A DNA stretch of 64,000 nt from Heterodera schachtii. Lineage: Eukaryota > Nematoda > Chromadorea > Rhabditida > Heteroderidae. The notes beneath the pieces were generated by a model that saw nothing but the letters and a program-made list of their open reading frames with translations, had not been told where the DNA came from and searched no databases. The DNA lies in assembly GCA_023374025.1 (NCBI GenBank), contig SIJG01000027.1:493252-557251 (forward strand), written 5' to 3'. The first letter of the stretch is position 1. Each line of letters begins with the position of its first letter. Position numbers and translations under genes: made by a program. Of this stretch, positions 38,594 to 50,384 are shown piece by piece.

Positions 38594-38970
38594 GGGTGCT
38601 GAGTCGATATAAACCATCAAAAAAGGCGTTATATAAAAAACATCAAATGAAAATTTTTAACAAAAAACTGCCCATAACTTTTGTCTATGTCAACCAAATT
38701 AAACATTCTTTGTAACATCCGACAGCCCCTAATAGTTCTCTATTAGACTGGAAAAATTCCAAAAAATTTGGTCAAGTTTGAGCAACGTTATGGCAAAAGT
38801 ACACAATGTATCAGGTTTTCACACATTTTTGGCCATACCTTTTTTTAAACCTAATGAAATTTTTTGAAATTTTGCAGGCTAGTAGGAAACACTTAGAGCT
38901 ATAGAATGATATCAAGCTTTCATAAATTTGTTAAATCTAAGAAAATTTTTACCAGAATTTTTGGTGACCA
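38594..38970 (+). mobile_element. Foldback-family element, decayed right end
   Basis: Starts GGGTGCTGAGTCGATATAAA, close to the termini at 31317 and 47017. ACCATCAAAAAAGGCGTTAT and a second AAACATCAA reproduce the same doubled terminal block as at 47017. The core TTCCAAAAAATTTGGTCAAG, GTTATGGC, AATTTTTTGAAATTTTGCAG and ACACTTAGAGCTATAGAATG is shared with the elements at 47017 and 50543. No right terminus like ACATAGCACCG is visible, so this copy is probably truncated or scrambled past about 38960. Confidence 0.75.
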
Positions 38971-41037
38971 AAATTATTTCTTGATTAATGAAAAACTTAA
39001 GTTTAAAAATATTATATAAATAATAAATTGCAGCGCTTAATTAAAATAAATCAAATTAAAAAATATATAATTAATTCTAAAACCAATTATTATTGATTAC
39101 TTCAGTTTGAGAAAAGATTAATTTAGATTAAAAACATGAGCTGGATATTTCAGAAAAAAAAGAATATTTTCTGTAGTATTATTCAAAATCGAATTAAACA
39201 ATCATATTTTCATTAATCATTATCTTTGAACAATTTATGAAAAAATAAAACAAATTTTCTGCGTGAGAAACCATAATTCAATTGATCAATTGATAAAAGA
39301 GAATTTAAAAATATAATGAAATCTAACAAAATCACAAAATATTCACTTAAAAAACTTCAAATAATTGGGCATTTGAACTTGTTTAAGCCTAAAAATAAGA
39401 AACAAATTTACTTTTAAATTGAAGTAATAATATTACAATAAATTAATGAACAGAACAAAATTATTAAATAAATAAATGTTCAAAAATTATTCTAAGGCAT
39501 TTATCTGAATAAATGAAAATTCATTTCCAATCAAATTATTTTAAACAATTAATAAATTAATAATTAATTTTGATCTTTACAAAATTATAAATAATTAAAA
39601 ATTAAAACCTTTGTTTAATAATTCAATTAAAAAAATAAAAAGCGGCGCAAAAAAGTAATCAATAATAGAGCATGTGCAAGAAAAAATTATCTTTTAAAAT
39701 ATACGTCATATAAAAATTTAGACTCTTAATTGAAAATAATAAAATAATTAAATTTAAAATTGAAAAATATTTCGTAAATCATAAATAAAAACCAAAGGAT
39801 CCAATAAAAAATCCAAAGAAATATCCCTTTTTAATTTAAATATAAGCAAAAAATAACAATTCAATTAAAAGTTTTATTTATTGGGTAAGTAAATAAGTCT
39901 TTCGGTTTTATAAATAAACACTCAAATTTTTGAAGAAAAATTTATATTTTTCAATATAATAGTTAAATTTAAAATAAAACCCAAATTATATGTTTAATCT
40001 GAAAAAAGTATCGTTTTACATTTAGATTAAATAAATTGTAAATAAAAAAGGTAAATAAAATTAAAATATTGTTAAAATATATGAAAATATCAAATTTTTA
40101 AAATAAAAAAGCTGACAATAATGTCCTGTGTTACAATTTATCACAATTTTTTTACTGTACATGAATTAAAATAGACAATAATGAGTTAATACAAAATTTT
40201 CATCGATTCAATTACTTAAATTATTTCGAAAGAAGTTACAAATAAATTTGTTTAAAATTCCATTTGCACAAATAATATTAAATGAACTTAATAGAATTAT
40301 TAATTTTTTCAAGACAAATAGTAATTTAATTATATACAATTTATAATTTTTTATAATGTTTGATTGTTAATTCTTAATTTGAAATATGAGGCCAAAAACA
40401 TAAATAGAATCAAGGATCATGTTTATTTAAAAAATATATTAATATTTAAATAAAACATGAACTTTATAAAAAAATAAATTTAATTAAGTAAAAAATAATT
40501 TAACAAATAAAAATCATTAAATAATAAAAAAATATAATTAATTAAAAGCCTAATTAAAAAGAGAAACTTTAAATAAAAAATAGTTAAAAAATGAAATATT
40601 TTTAAAAAGAAAATGTACAAATAGCTAAAAAAGTCATATAAGTAAAACTAATCAAATAAATACTATTATAAAAAAAACATTTGTTAACTCTGAATTGAAA
40701 AAAAAATGATATTAAAACAACAAAATATTTAATTTCAAATAAAAATTTCTTTGACAATTTGTTGAAATATTTAATAAGAATTTAAGAATTGTCTAATTCT
40801 TAAAAAAAAAATTGAAAAAAATCAATTCCCAAGTCAAGAAGTAAAAAATATAAAAATGTTGTAGATTGAGAAATTAGCACCATTTTACAATTAAAACTGA
40901 CCAATAATTAATGCATTTAATGAATTGTAAATTAATATATTTAATTAGACAAAATGAAGGAAATAAATGAAAAATCATCTCTTTTTAACAGTTTTAAAAC
41001 TTATTTCATTCTTAATATTATATATATTTAATAATGA

Positions 41038-41420
41038 CTAATTTAACAATAATTGTTGCAACCTAATCAAAGATAAAGGTTGAATCGTTTGCCGTTGTAA
41101 CATATTCAGAAAACGTTTTACATCGCCCCACCCAGAATTTTTAAAGTATAAATGGTATACTGTAATAAAAATATTTTTATAAGATTTATTATCGCCATTA
41201 AAAAGAGGAAGAGTACCAACAAAACCGCCTGAGGCCTTATGGAATTGACCCAACTCGTGGGATTGCTAAAAACCTCGCTTAAAAAATATCTGCGAAATGA
41301 TGAAGCGACCCGTAAAGCAATACCGCCTAGGGATGAAAGGCTTTGAAGAATGGGACTTAAAGAATGATTAAACAAATGTTTTTTAATCAAAAAATTTGTT
41401 GAAATAATTTTTGGGGTCAT
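41038..41420 (-). other. Less AT-rich block with overlapping short frames
   Basis: This 380-bp block is clearly richer in G and C than its surroundings. On the minus strand it has two overlapping frames, one of 100 codons from an ATG at 41420 and one of 70 codons ending at 41038. The shorter reads GGFVGTLPLFNGDNKSY near its start, with a mixed, protein-like composition; its upstream side is closed by a stop and it starts with TTG. The longer is hydrophobic towards its end. I recognise neither. They could be the two sides of a frameshifted, decayed transposon gene. It abuts the tandem array at 41430. Confidence 0.35.
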
Positions 41421-41429
41421 TTAATTCTG

Positions 41430-41575
41430 CGCCGCAAATGTCATTTTGACTGGGCGCCGCAAGTGTCTGCGCCGCAAGTTTCACGCCGCAAATGTCATTT
41501 TGACTGGGCGCCGCAAGTTCGGCGCCGCATCTGTCGGCGCCGCAAGTGTCACGCCGCAAATGTCGCATCACCCAC
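41430..41575. repeat. CGCCGCAARTGTC tandem array with 54-bp superunit
   Basis: CGCCGC starts eight times, at 41430, 41455, 41470, 41484, 41509, 41523, 41538 and 41552, so the unit is 14-15 bp, with an extra ATTTTGACTGG in two places. The spacing pattern 25-15-14 then 25-14-15 gives a 54-bp higher-order repeat (41430-41483 and 41484-41537). Because 54 is a multiple of three, frames stay open on both strands and repeat the same peptide (LAAPSQNDICG on the minus strand). That is a consequence of the repeat, not evidence of a protein. Confidence 0.9.
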
Positions 41576-44500
41576 GATTGATGGTCTATAATAGTGCCCA
41601 TTCTAATTATACACTACAAACTAATAATAAATATTTGATATTTTTTTATTATAAATTTTTAAAATTAAATCTGAAAAATATTCAAGCACAAAAAATGGTC
41701 GATTCGGCCTATTTTTTTATATAATAAATTTAGTAAAAAACTATTACAAAAATTCAAACTGAAAAAATTATTTAAGGGGATGTGTAAAACATAAATGGAA
41801 AATTTAAATTATTATAGAAAAAATATTTTATAAAAATTTAAAATATTTAATTTATTTTCAATAACAAATTAAATTTATGACAAATAAAATTAAAGATTAA
41901 ACTCGAAATGAAATTTTAATAAACATTTGATTGTTTTAATATTTTGGAATTAACTAAATCCATTTAAATACATTTGAGATTAAAAAATAAACTGTATAAA
42001 ATAAATAATCAATTCAGCATGGAAAAAAATTATGCAAAATTATAATTTTTAAATGTTTTAAAATACAAATTGGTTTCATATTAAATAACTACCGAATAAA
42101 ATTAAAATTTGTCATAATAATTCTGAAAATAACAATATTAAACCCTTTACATTAATTTTTTGTGATAAAATTAAATCTCAATACAAATAAACCTAAACAA
42201 TTCCAAGAAATATAATTTAATAATTAATTATATTTAATTTAATTTAAAATTTTTAATGTAAATTATTGTATTTTTATTTTTAAAAAAAAATAAAAGAATA
42301 TCACTTAAATTTATTTATTTCATTTTTAAAAAATTATTTAATTTTTTTAAATAAAATTCAATAGAAAATGAAAATGCCGAATCCGACATAATTTTTTATT
42401 CAGAAAAATAAATTTTAATTAAAAAAATATGAAAGCAATATTCACAAAAAATTATAATAATACAAATAATTTTTTGTTGATATAAATTTAAAAATGTTTA
42501 AAGAATAATAAAAAAATTAAAAAATATATAAAATTTGGGTTTAATTAATTAATCATGAAAATTGAAATTGAATAATTGAAAAACATTTACTAATATATAA
42601 ATTGAGCAAATAAAATTTCATGGATATATACATATCATTAGCAAAGAAGATTTAAAAAAATTTTATAAAAAAACTATTTATTTAAAAAAAAAGTACGTTT
42701 CCTCCTAAAGCAAAGAAGTAATAAAGAAATATTTTTTACATTACATATAATGAATAAAAATTATAAAATGAAAAAAAAGCTTTAAACAGGTTAATAAAAC
42801 ATTCTTTGAAACTTTTTATTAATCACTATTCTTAATTGTTATATTTAGTATAATAAACTAAATGATTACAAATTTAAATATTTTGAGGAAAATATGTTTT
42901 TTCGCAAAATATTTTAAAAACAAATAATGATTTTTTAAAAAAATGCACTTTTAAACTACTTGAAAATATTAAATATAACCATTTTCTTCTGCAAAAATTA
43001 AAAAAAAATTAATTTAAATAATAATTAAATCTTTCCTATTTTAATTAATCTATAAAAAATATCTGAATGTAAGGTGCCTCATTCAATAAGATAATTAAAT
43101 TTGTTTATTACATTATAAAATAATTTTGAATAAACTTTTAATAATTAAAGTGAATCAATTGTTTAATTATATTATTAGACTCAATGGAAAGACAATAGTC
43201 ATCAATGTTGGGCACATGAATTTTAAGTGAAATAATCAAAAGGTAATGAATGAATATTAAAAATTTAATATTTTAATAAAAAAAATTCAAGATTTAATTA
43301 TTAAAAAAGATTTCGTTTAACAATAAAAAATTGAAATTTATTTTGTAAAAATAAGAAAATGTTTTTTAATTTAAAATAGCTTTTACATTATTAATAATAA
43401 AATGTAAATAATTTTATTTTTATTAATCATTTTTGTGATTCAAATGTAATTTTTAAAAATGAAATGAAAAATTTATACAAGCTAAAATAATGTTAAGAAA
43501 AAAAGAACCATTAGATGTAAAAATTTAGGAGTCTGTAAAGCGTAATTTTTTAAATTGGCAGAAAATTATGTACAATTTCACATAAACAAATTGAACGGAC
43601 ACAATGATTGATTTTGACAGTAATACTAAAACCTAAGATGTAATAATTATTTTGTTATTTTAATATAATTTGTATGAGTTGTATTTAGCAGAAAAATACC
43701 ATATGGTGCAAATTTCATAAAATTTCATACGTTCAACATTAATAATTTACGAACATAGTAAAATTATAAATTGTACAAGAAAAATAAATTTTGTCTTAAA
43801 AGTTCTAATTATTTATTTTTCGATGATTTGTTTTTAAATATTTTGTGAAAATTATATCGGAAATACAATAAAAATTTACGGGTAAAATTTTTGGGTAATC
43901 TCTTTATTTAAAGTTAATTAAAATAATTATTATTTTTTGTTTTTATTTTATTCTATTATTATTATTCAATTGTATTAATTAAATATTTATAACAAAGAAT
44001 TTGAACAGATGACTATTTTTCATTAATTTTAATTAAAAGAGTGTTTCAATGGGACTTTATATAAACTCACAAAATACTAAAAATAAATTTTTTTTAGTTA
44101 TAAATTAACTAAAATTGATTCTCAATTCATTTCTTTTATTACCTCAGTTTCAATCGTTTCAATTCAAAAGTAATTAAAAGAAAGAATATAATTTATCAAC
44201 TTATTTATCCACATAAATATTTCATTAAAATAAATTTTGCAATACAATATTTATAATTTTTGTTCATTTCGTCCACAATTAGTCTAATTTGATAACCTTA
44301 ATTATTCAGCCTCAAATTAACCTTGAATTTAACTTACTCAGCTTAATGGAATCAAAAAATCTTTTGAAAGGTATATTTGAAAAATAAAAATTTTTTAATA
44401 ACAAATTATTTATTAAATTATTGTAAATAAACAATGAGAGTGGATTAATAATTTACTATTTAGAAAAAACATAAAAATATAATATATTTAAAAAAGATTA

Positions 44501-45594
44501 TTGTTATTATTATTTTAAATATAATTTAATATTGTGATTTTAATATTTACAAAATGATGAAAATATAGTTTATTCAATAAAATTAATCAAATGATTTTCG
44601 GAATTTTAAGCATCAATGAAGTAGACACTCGCACATAATTATAAATATTCTAGGGAAAATTAATTTACATGCTTAATACAAATAATCAAAATGAAATATA
44701 ATAAATAATTTAAATAGCATAATATTTAACATCAAAATAGTTATTAAATTAAATACAATTTTTTTTTATTTTGGTTGAGTTAACTAATCAGAGAAATGTA
44801 TTGAAATAAATTATTTAATTATTGTAACTATAGATGAAACATTAAATAGCCTATCCATTAAAATTTTTCAAGAAAAATAAAACAGTTCCATTATAATCTG
44901 ATTATTTCACATACTCCTCAACTTAAAGCCACTTTACAGTAAGATTTGTGGTCCAATATTAATCGTAGAAACATTTAAATTTGGTATGATAAATGTAAAT
45001 TTAATTTGTTAAAAGCAAAAACATTGTCGGAATTGAAGATAATTAATTAATTAAAAATTGATTTTTAATAATGAATTTTTAAAAATAAAATGAATAGGTG
45101 GCTAATTATTAACTAAGTCTTATTATTTGATTACTAAAATTCAATTGATACAGACTAAACTTCTCATACTTTTTTTAATTGTCGCATGAATTAAATACTA
45201 TTTGAATAATAGTAAATTAAAATTTATATTAAACATTAAAAAAATATTTTAAAAGGCAATTTAAATTTTTTTGGTTTCAATTTTAAAAAGGTATAAAATA
45301 ATAAATTTATCTTTATAAGATATATTAAATCTTTAACCTAAACTAATTCGGAAATACAAAAAAAAAATACACCGATAAGAATGATATATATATATATAAG
45401 TTATTAAAAATAAAACATTTTATTTTACAAATGTTCAAATATGAAGAAACTAATTAAAACAAATAAAAAATAATAATTATAAAAAGATTATATAAAAAAA
45501 GTTATTAATTAAAATTAGAATTTTTATTTTGATTAAACCTTTTTGAAACCTTAAAAATAATAAATTAAAGTAAGATTTAAAATTGTTTTGATTG

Positions 45595-45720
45595 GTTGTA
45601 ATTGATTTTAAAATAGCATAAAAAGCCAATAAAAACCGAATTGACGTCCTCTAACAAGGATAGAATGAACCAGCAAGGCACAAGATTGAAATATTATAGG
45701 AAAATTAATTTTAAAATTAA
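45595..45720 (+). repeat. Dispersed AT-flanked cassette
   Basis: Left flank TTTTAAAATAGCATAAAAAG, island at about 45636-45680 (ACCGAATTGACGTCCTCTAA onward), then CAAGATTGAAATATTATAGG from 45681 and AAAATTAATTTTA. This is the best-preserved copy of the complete left flank, island and right flank arrangement. Confidence 0.75.
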
Positions 45721-46390
45721 TTTTAAATATTTACTTTAACAATAGTAATAATAATGATATAAAATAATTAAAAAGAACTTCATATAAAGATTTATAAACC
45801 AAAATAATAATTTTAATTACTACAATTTTTAAAAGTTTCATTAAAAACAATTTGTCCAATTCCAACAAAAACATGTTGTTTTATTATTTGACATTAGTCC
45901 CATTTATATGGATGAAGTTTTTAATTTTTCTTATTAGGAAAGAATTCTTAATTCTTTATTTATCAACAAAAAAATTTGCTGTAATATAAATTAACCCCTT
46001 TCGCAATTAAAAATTAAAAAAAATAAATATTTAAAATTCCAAAAAAAAACTTATTTAAAAAGGTTATTAAAACTTTGATTTTACAAAAGAAATTAAAATC
46101 TGAAGAAATTCAAATTAAAAATATAAAATTTATATGAAAATTTATCTTAATAAATGGAAAATATAAGATGATGGAACAGTTCTTTTCGAAATTTTCTTTA
46201 ATGTTAATGCTAACAATAAGCTCTATTCTTATCGCTATAAATGGAAATAAACAATGACATCCCATTATAAGGACGTTGTTTTAAAAAAATATTAATATGT
46301 CATAATTCTTTAATAATTTATAAAAATAAAAAATAAGAACAAAATAAAGGCTATTTTGTTAACTGAATTCGAAGCTTTTCTCCAGAAAAT

Positions 46391-46450
46391 GCAAAATCAG
46401 ACTTTGGGGTCAAAAATCAGCACATTTTGCAAAATTTTCAAATCAGCTAT
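46391..46450 (+). repeat. AATCAGCA repeat fragment
   Basis: AAATCAGACTTTGGGGTC, then AAAAATCAGCACATTTTG and AAATCAGCTATTTTT. The central 20 bp is almost identical to 15384-15403. Confidence 0.65.
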
Positions 46451-46509
46451 TTTTACAATTTATTTTAAAAAATTTTAAATATTATATTCTCCGATTATCA
46501 AATTTAACT

Positions 46510-46595
46510 ATTTTCAGCCCTGGTCCGAAGGACGCATGTGCTATTTTTCTTTTCGTGGAGTCGTGCACGGTTTTCAACGACAATATTATTCTCTT
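46510..46595 (-). repeat. Cassette-like copy, minus strand, island shared with 16.9 kb
   Basis: TCGTGCACGGTTTTCAACGA plus CAAT equals the island segment at about 16908-16931 except for two bases. The motif expected beside it is degraded (minus strand CCAGGGCTGAAAATAG). It marks the start of a T-rich domain. Confidence 0.6.
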
Positions 46596-47016
46596 TTTTT
46601 TTAATTAATGCTATAGAAAATAATAATTTACAATTCAATCAAAACAAATTTTAATTGAAATTAAAAAAAATTTGGATTTAACTGTCTTTTTTAGGTATTA
46701 TTTCTAATATTTTGTAAAATTTATTTTCTTGCTGAATGTATTTAAAAAAAAATTTTTTTTGTTGTAGATTTAATTTGTTTTCTTCAATTATTATAAAAAA
46801 CTTCTATTTATTACTAATTAATAAATTCAAGTAAATATAATTAATTATTTATGATTTAATCTTAAAAAAATATTTTCTTTTCATGTTATTTCCCCATTTT
46901 TTATTTTTTTATTTTGAACTTTTCTTGTGTTCTACTGATTTGCTTAGACGTTATAAAAACTAATTTATTTTCTTTCATATATTTAAATTGTAAAAAAACT
47001 CGAAAGGTCCTCTCCT

Positions 47017-47335
47017 CGGTGCTATGTCATTATTTAAAAACCATCATTATGTGCGTTATGTTATTTAAAAACCATCAAAATAAAATTTTTTGCTTATAAC
47101 TTTGCTCTAAAAAGACCAAATTTTTAATCCTTGATATCATTCGATAGAACTAAATGTTCTTTATGAGCCTGTGAAATTTCAAAAATTTTTATTAAGTTTA
47201 AAAAAAGTTATGGCCAAAAATGTTCAAAAACCAAGGTTTTTGAGTTCCTCGAGTTATAACTTTTTTGAAACCTAACGAAATTTTTGAAATTTTGCAGACT
47301 GATAGAGAACACTTAGGGCTATCAAATGATATTAA
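47017..47335 (+). mobile_element. Foldback-family element, right end missing
   Basis: Starts CGGTGCTATGTCATTATTTA with AAAAACCATCA, followed by a second copy of that block (TGCGTTATGTTATTTAAAAA then CCATCA). The palindromic core follows: TTGATATCATTCGATAGAAC, TGAAATTTCAAAAATTTT, AAAAGTTATGGCCAAAAATG, then the mirrored AACTTTTTTGAAACCTAACG, AAATTTTGCAGACTGATAGA and ACACTTAGGGCTATCAAATG. The right arm stops near 47335, about 85 bp short of where an ACATAGCACCG end would be expected from the copy at 50543. Confidence 0.8.
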
Positions 47336-48350
47336 TAATTAAGACTTAAACTAAGGATATTCGACAGAAGTAAATTAGGGTTTATAGAAAAATAAATGGA
47401 ACGAATTTTTAGGTTCGGTTTAAATTAATGTGAAAGTATAATTTTTTAAATTCTTAAAATGCTTTAATTTTGTATAATATTTTACATCTTTTATAATATT
47501 TTTGATTTTAAGTTCACTAATAAATATTTTTTTATGTAAATATATATTTAAAATTTTTCATTTAATTATTAAAAAATTGTTTATTAAAATTTTAATATAT
47601 TTTTACATATTCGGCTGGAAGATTCTTTACCGAAAATTCATTATTATTATTTTAATTAATTTTGAGTTTAAAAATCTAATTAAAAACGACTCAATTCAAA
47701 AATTATAGCAAAAAATAAATAAAATAAAATATAAAGAATAATGAACCTGCATTTAAAACTTATCGACTACTTCAAAATAATATATTAAGAAACAATTATT
47801 AATGTTAAATTTTACTTGATTAAATTTTACAACCATTTTGATTTAAGATGACAGTTATTTGGAACAATTTTTGTTTTGATTATTACAACAATTTCTATTT
47901 TGCATTTTAATTTTAGCATATGATGAAATGGCAAATTAATCAAATAAATAAAAATTTAATATCATTAAAATATTTTTTACAATTCTGAGTTAAATAAGAA
48001 AAAGTGTTTAAATTTTTATAACATAGAAACAAAAAATTCAAAAGATTTATAAAATCAAGAAGATTTATCAGATTCAAAATGAAAAAAAATAAATCCAATA
48101 AATACAAAAATATTAGCAAAAAAATTATAAAAATTTAAATAATGAAATAATAAAATGTCATGAATTAATGAGATTATTATATACTTATTGCACAGCTAGT
48201 CAAAATTAAATTAAATTGAAGAAAGGTAAAAAATTTTAATATAATGAAAATGTTCAATTTATAATTAAAAATTAACAAAAATAATAATATTGAATTAATT
48301 CATTTAAAATTAAATAAAAATAAATGAAAAAAGAAACATATAAAAATAAA

Positions 48351-48413
48351 AGGTTTTATGTTAACTTATCTATTTCTATTATAAATAGAAATAGATAAGT
48401 TAACATAAAACCT
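48351..48413. repeat. Perfect hairpin, 30-bp arms, 3-nt loop
   Basis: The arm 48351-48380 (AGGTTTTATG, TTAACTTATC, TATTTCTATT) is followed by ATA and then by its exact reverse complement at 48384-48413. There are no mismatches, and the flanks beyond do not pair. Chance origin is very unlikely even in AT-rich DNA. The loop is shorter than in typical microRNA precursors. It lies at an A-rich to T-rich switch. Confidence 0.95.
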
Positions 48414-48680
48414 AAAATTTTATTTATATAAAAAAAATTTTACTAAATAATTTTATTTATCCAGGGCTTTTTGACGTTGTTGATTAACTTGATTTTAATT
48501 TAGGGGAAATGATAATTATTTTAAATTTTATAAGTTAAAAATTTTATGAAACTTATTAATACATTTTTCAAATCTTTTAAATAATTATAACATTAAATGA
48601 AATTTACAAATTTTTGATTATCCTATAATAATGAACTGATTTTTGCTTTTGTTTGATTAATTTTAATGTTTCATATAAAC

Positions 48681-48703
48681 ATATATATATATATATATAT
48701 ATA
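48681..48703. repeat. (AT)n microsatellite
   Basis: Eleven AT units followed by A and C, in a T-rich region. Confidence 0.9.
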
Positions 48704-49404
48704 CTTATATTAATTTTCGAAATTCATTAAAATTGTGTTTCATATTTTTTTCCTCGTCATATTGACTAAATATTTTTTGATGGTGAAGACGAATTTATTT
48801 TGATTATTTTATATTAATATTTACTTAGGTATATGTATTTTAATGGTAATATTTTATTCCTGGAAACTTTTTGTAGATGCCAATATTCGCTTTTGGTTTT
48901 TTGTATTATTCTTTGGTAAACTTTTTTTCAAAACAACATCTATTGCTTTAAAGAATAAATTTGTTATTTATTAATTGAAACATAAATTATTTACCAATCT
49001 TTTTATTATTGTACTTTTAATTGTTTTTGATAGTTCTGTAAATTATATTTGCATTGTTCTCATGGTTATAAAATATTTCATTTGACATGAATAAAAATGA
49101 TTTGTTTATTTTACATTTAATTGATCAAATTTTGCTAACATTTATAGTAAATATAATTTTTTAAATATGTATAATTAATTTAAACCATGGAAAATACAGT
49201 CTTTAGCGTTCTGTGTAACACAGGTCGTTCCTGATTTCGTATTTTTCCTAAAAAATTTATTAATTTAGTTGTTATGAATATTGTATATTAATTAAGACAT
49301 TGTTTAATTTATTGCGATAAATAAATTACTTTTGTTGCCCATTATGAAAGGCAATAAATTTAATTTTATAAAAAAAAAAAATACTTATTGTTAACTGCAA
49401 TTAT

Positions 49405-49515
49405 GAACCATTTTTTGACTTAACACGAAATGTTATGAAAATATGTACCAGAAAAATCTTGAATTGGAATCATGGTGTGTCAAAAGTAAACTGTTATTTT
49501 GAATATTAAGAACAT
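49405..49515 (+). repeat. Dispersed repeat (GTAAACTGTTATTT family)
   Basis: ATTTTTTGACTTAA, AGAAAAATCTTGAATTGGAA and GTCAAAAGTAAACTGTTATT match 34975-35090 in order. The exon-like frame at 49510 begins as this similarity ends. Confidence 0.6.
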
Positions 49516-49611
49516 CGATTTGTCCTTGCAGATGCGGAAGATTATAAATTAGATTTACTTACTGAATTTGGTCAATTTTATAAAATGTTAAAATGTATGT
49601 TAAAACATTAA
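49510..49611 (+). pseudogene. Small exon-like frame 1
   Basis: An open frame of 33 codons between stops. It contains TTTGTCCTTGCAG (ending 49531), which looks like a good splice acceptor. The following codons read ADAEDYKLDLLTEFGQFYKM, a charged, protein-like composition unusual for this window. The region after GCAG is similar to the frame at 49794-49928 in DNA and protein. There is no start codon in a plausible place. It may be a stray exon or a pseudogene fragment; I do not recognise the family. Confidence 0.3.
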
Positions 49612-49793
49612 AAATAAAAAAGGAATGTCTTTGGTAGTTTCAATATTTATTCTTTGTTTAGTAATAATTGTGTTACATTTAATTTATTATTAAAAAAAAA
49701 TTAGCCTTTAAATTAAACTAAATTACATGCTGGCCTTTTTCCCTTCATTCATTTTCGAGAAAATCTGAGTATATATAATCTTTAATCTAATAA

Positions 49794-49928
49794 TTCCAAT
49801 CTTGCTGTTGTGCACCCTTCATTAAAATTAATTCTGTTTATGAAGCTGCAGATGATGACAAATTGTTTTTTGAATTTTATGATAACTTTAAAAAAATCCT
49901 TTTCATTATATGCAATTTTTTAAGTTAA
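49794..49928 (+). pseudogene. Small exon-like frame 2
   Basis: An open frame of 44 codons that contains YEAADDDKLFFEFYDNFKKI. It aligns with frame 1: GCAGATG then AAATT, GAATTT and TTTNAAAAAT are shared with a 3-6 base length difference. It lies about 300 bp downstream on the same strand, so the two look like a tandem duplication of a short coding segment. GAAGCTGCAG before the aligned part could have been a splice acceptor. No known domain recognised. Confidence 0.3.
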
Positions 49929-50384
49929 TAAATATAGTAAAGAATTAAATTCAAATCTTTGTAAGATATTTTTTTCATTCCAGCATTAATATTTATTAAC
50001 GAATTATTTATTATAAAATATTTCAAATACTGATGATTTAAATGCTGTTCCATACATCATAACAAATGCCGTAAAATTGAATAATTTCAACACGCATTTC
50101 AAGAAAATGTTTTTTTGCAACTTCTTTTAACTGTAAAAATATTTGTTTTGCTCGCTAAATTTGTTCTCCAGATTATCACTTATTTTATTTTAAATTATAA
50201 TTCAATATTTTAATCCGTTGTATTAATTCAAATCAATAATAAGTTAGAATTTTTCAAATAACATAAAATATTTTTAAAAAATCAACACAAATAAAATTTG
50301 CATTTTTAATTCAAATATCAATTTTACAAAATTGACATTATTTCATTATTTTCAATATAATTTAATATTTAAATAAAAGTCGAA

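Larger units (their letters stand above)
32025..41037. other. A-rich desert between listed repeats
   Basis: No gene seen. The + strand stays A-rich. Besides the listed repeats there are GC-richer patches at 33478-33520 (CTTCGACTGCTTCTCGCGAG) and 34365-34520 (partly a hAT-like end), a 17-base A run at 37689-37705, and a short stretch at 37220-37275 (GATTCCGTCC, CGTCAAGATTTATTGACG) that may be another worn cassette. The remainder is low-complexity AT. Confidence 0.55.
41576..46500. other. A-rich desert, no gene seen
   Basis: Strongly A-rich on the + strand except near 43.8-44.3 kb. Only scattered less AT-rich patches (43505-43620, 44595-44640, 44905-44975) and a short AT microsatellite at 45384-45399 break the monotony. 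No gene, RNA or mobile element recognised apart from the listed repeats. Confidence 0.6.

Noticed and set aside
41383..41724. Overlapping frames on both strands with repeated cysteine-containing peptides
   Set aside because: They follow from a 54-bp tandem repeat whose length is a multiple of three. Both strands are open for the same reason.
48351..48413. Reading the perfect hairpin as a microRNA precursor
   Set aside because: A 3-nt loop and perfect pairing with no bulges are unlike typical precursors. It is reported as an inverted repeat instead.
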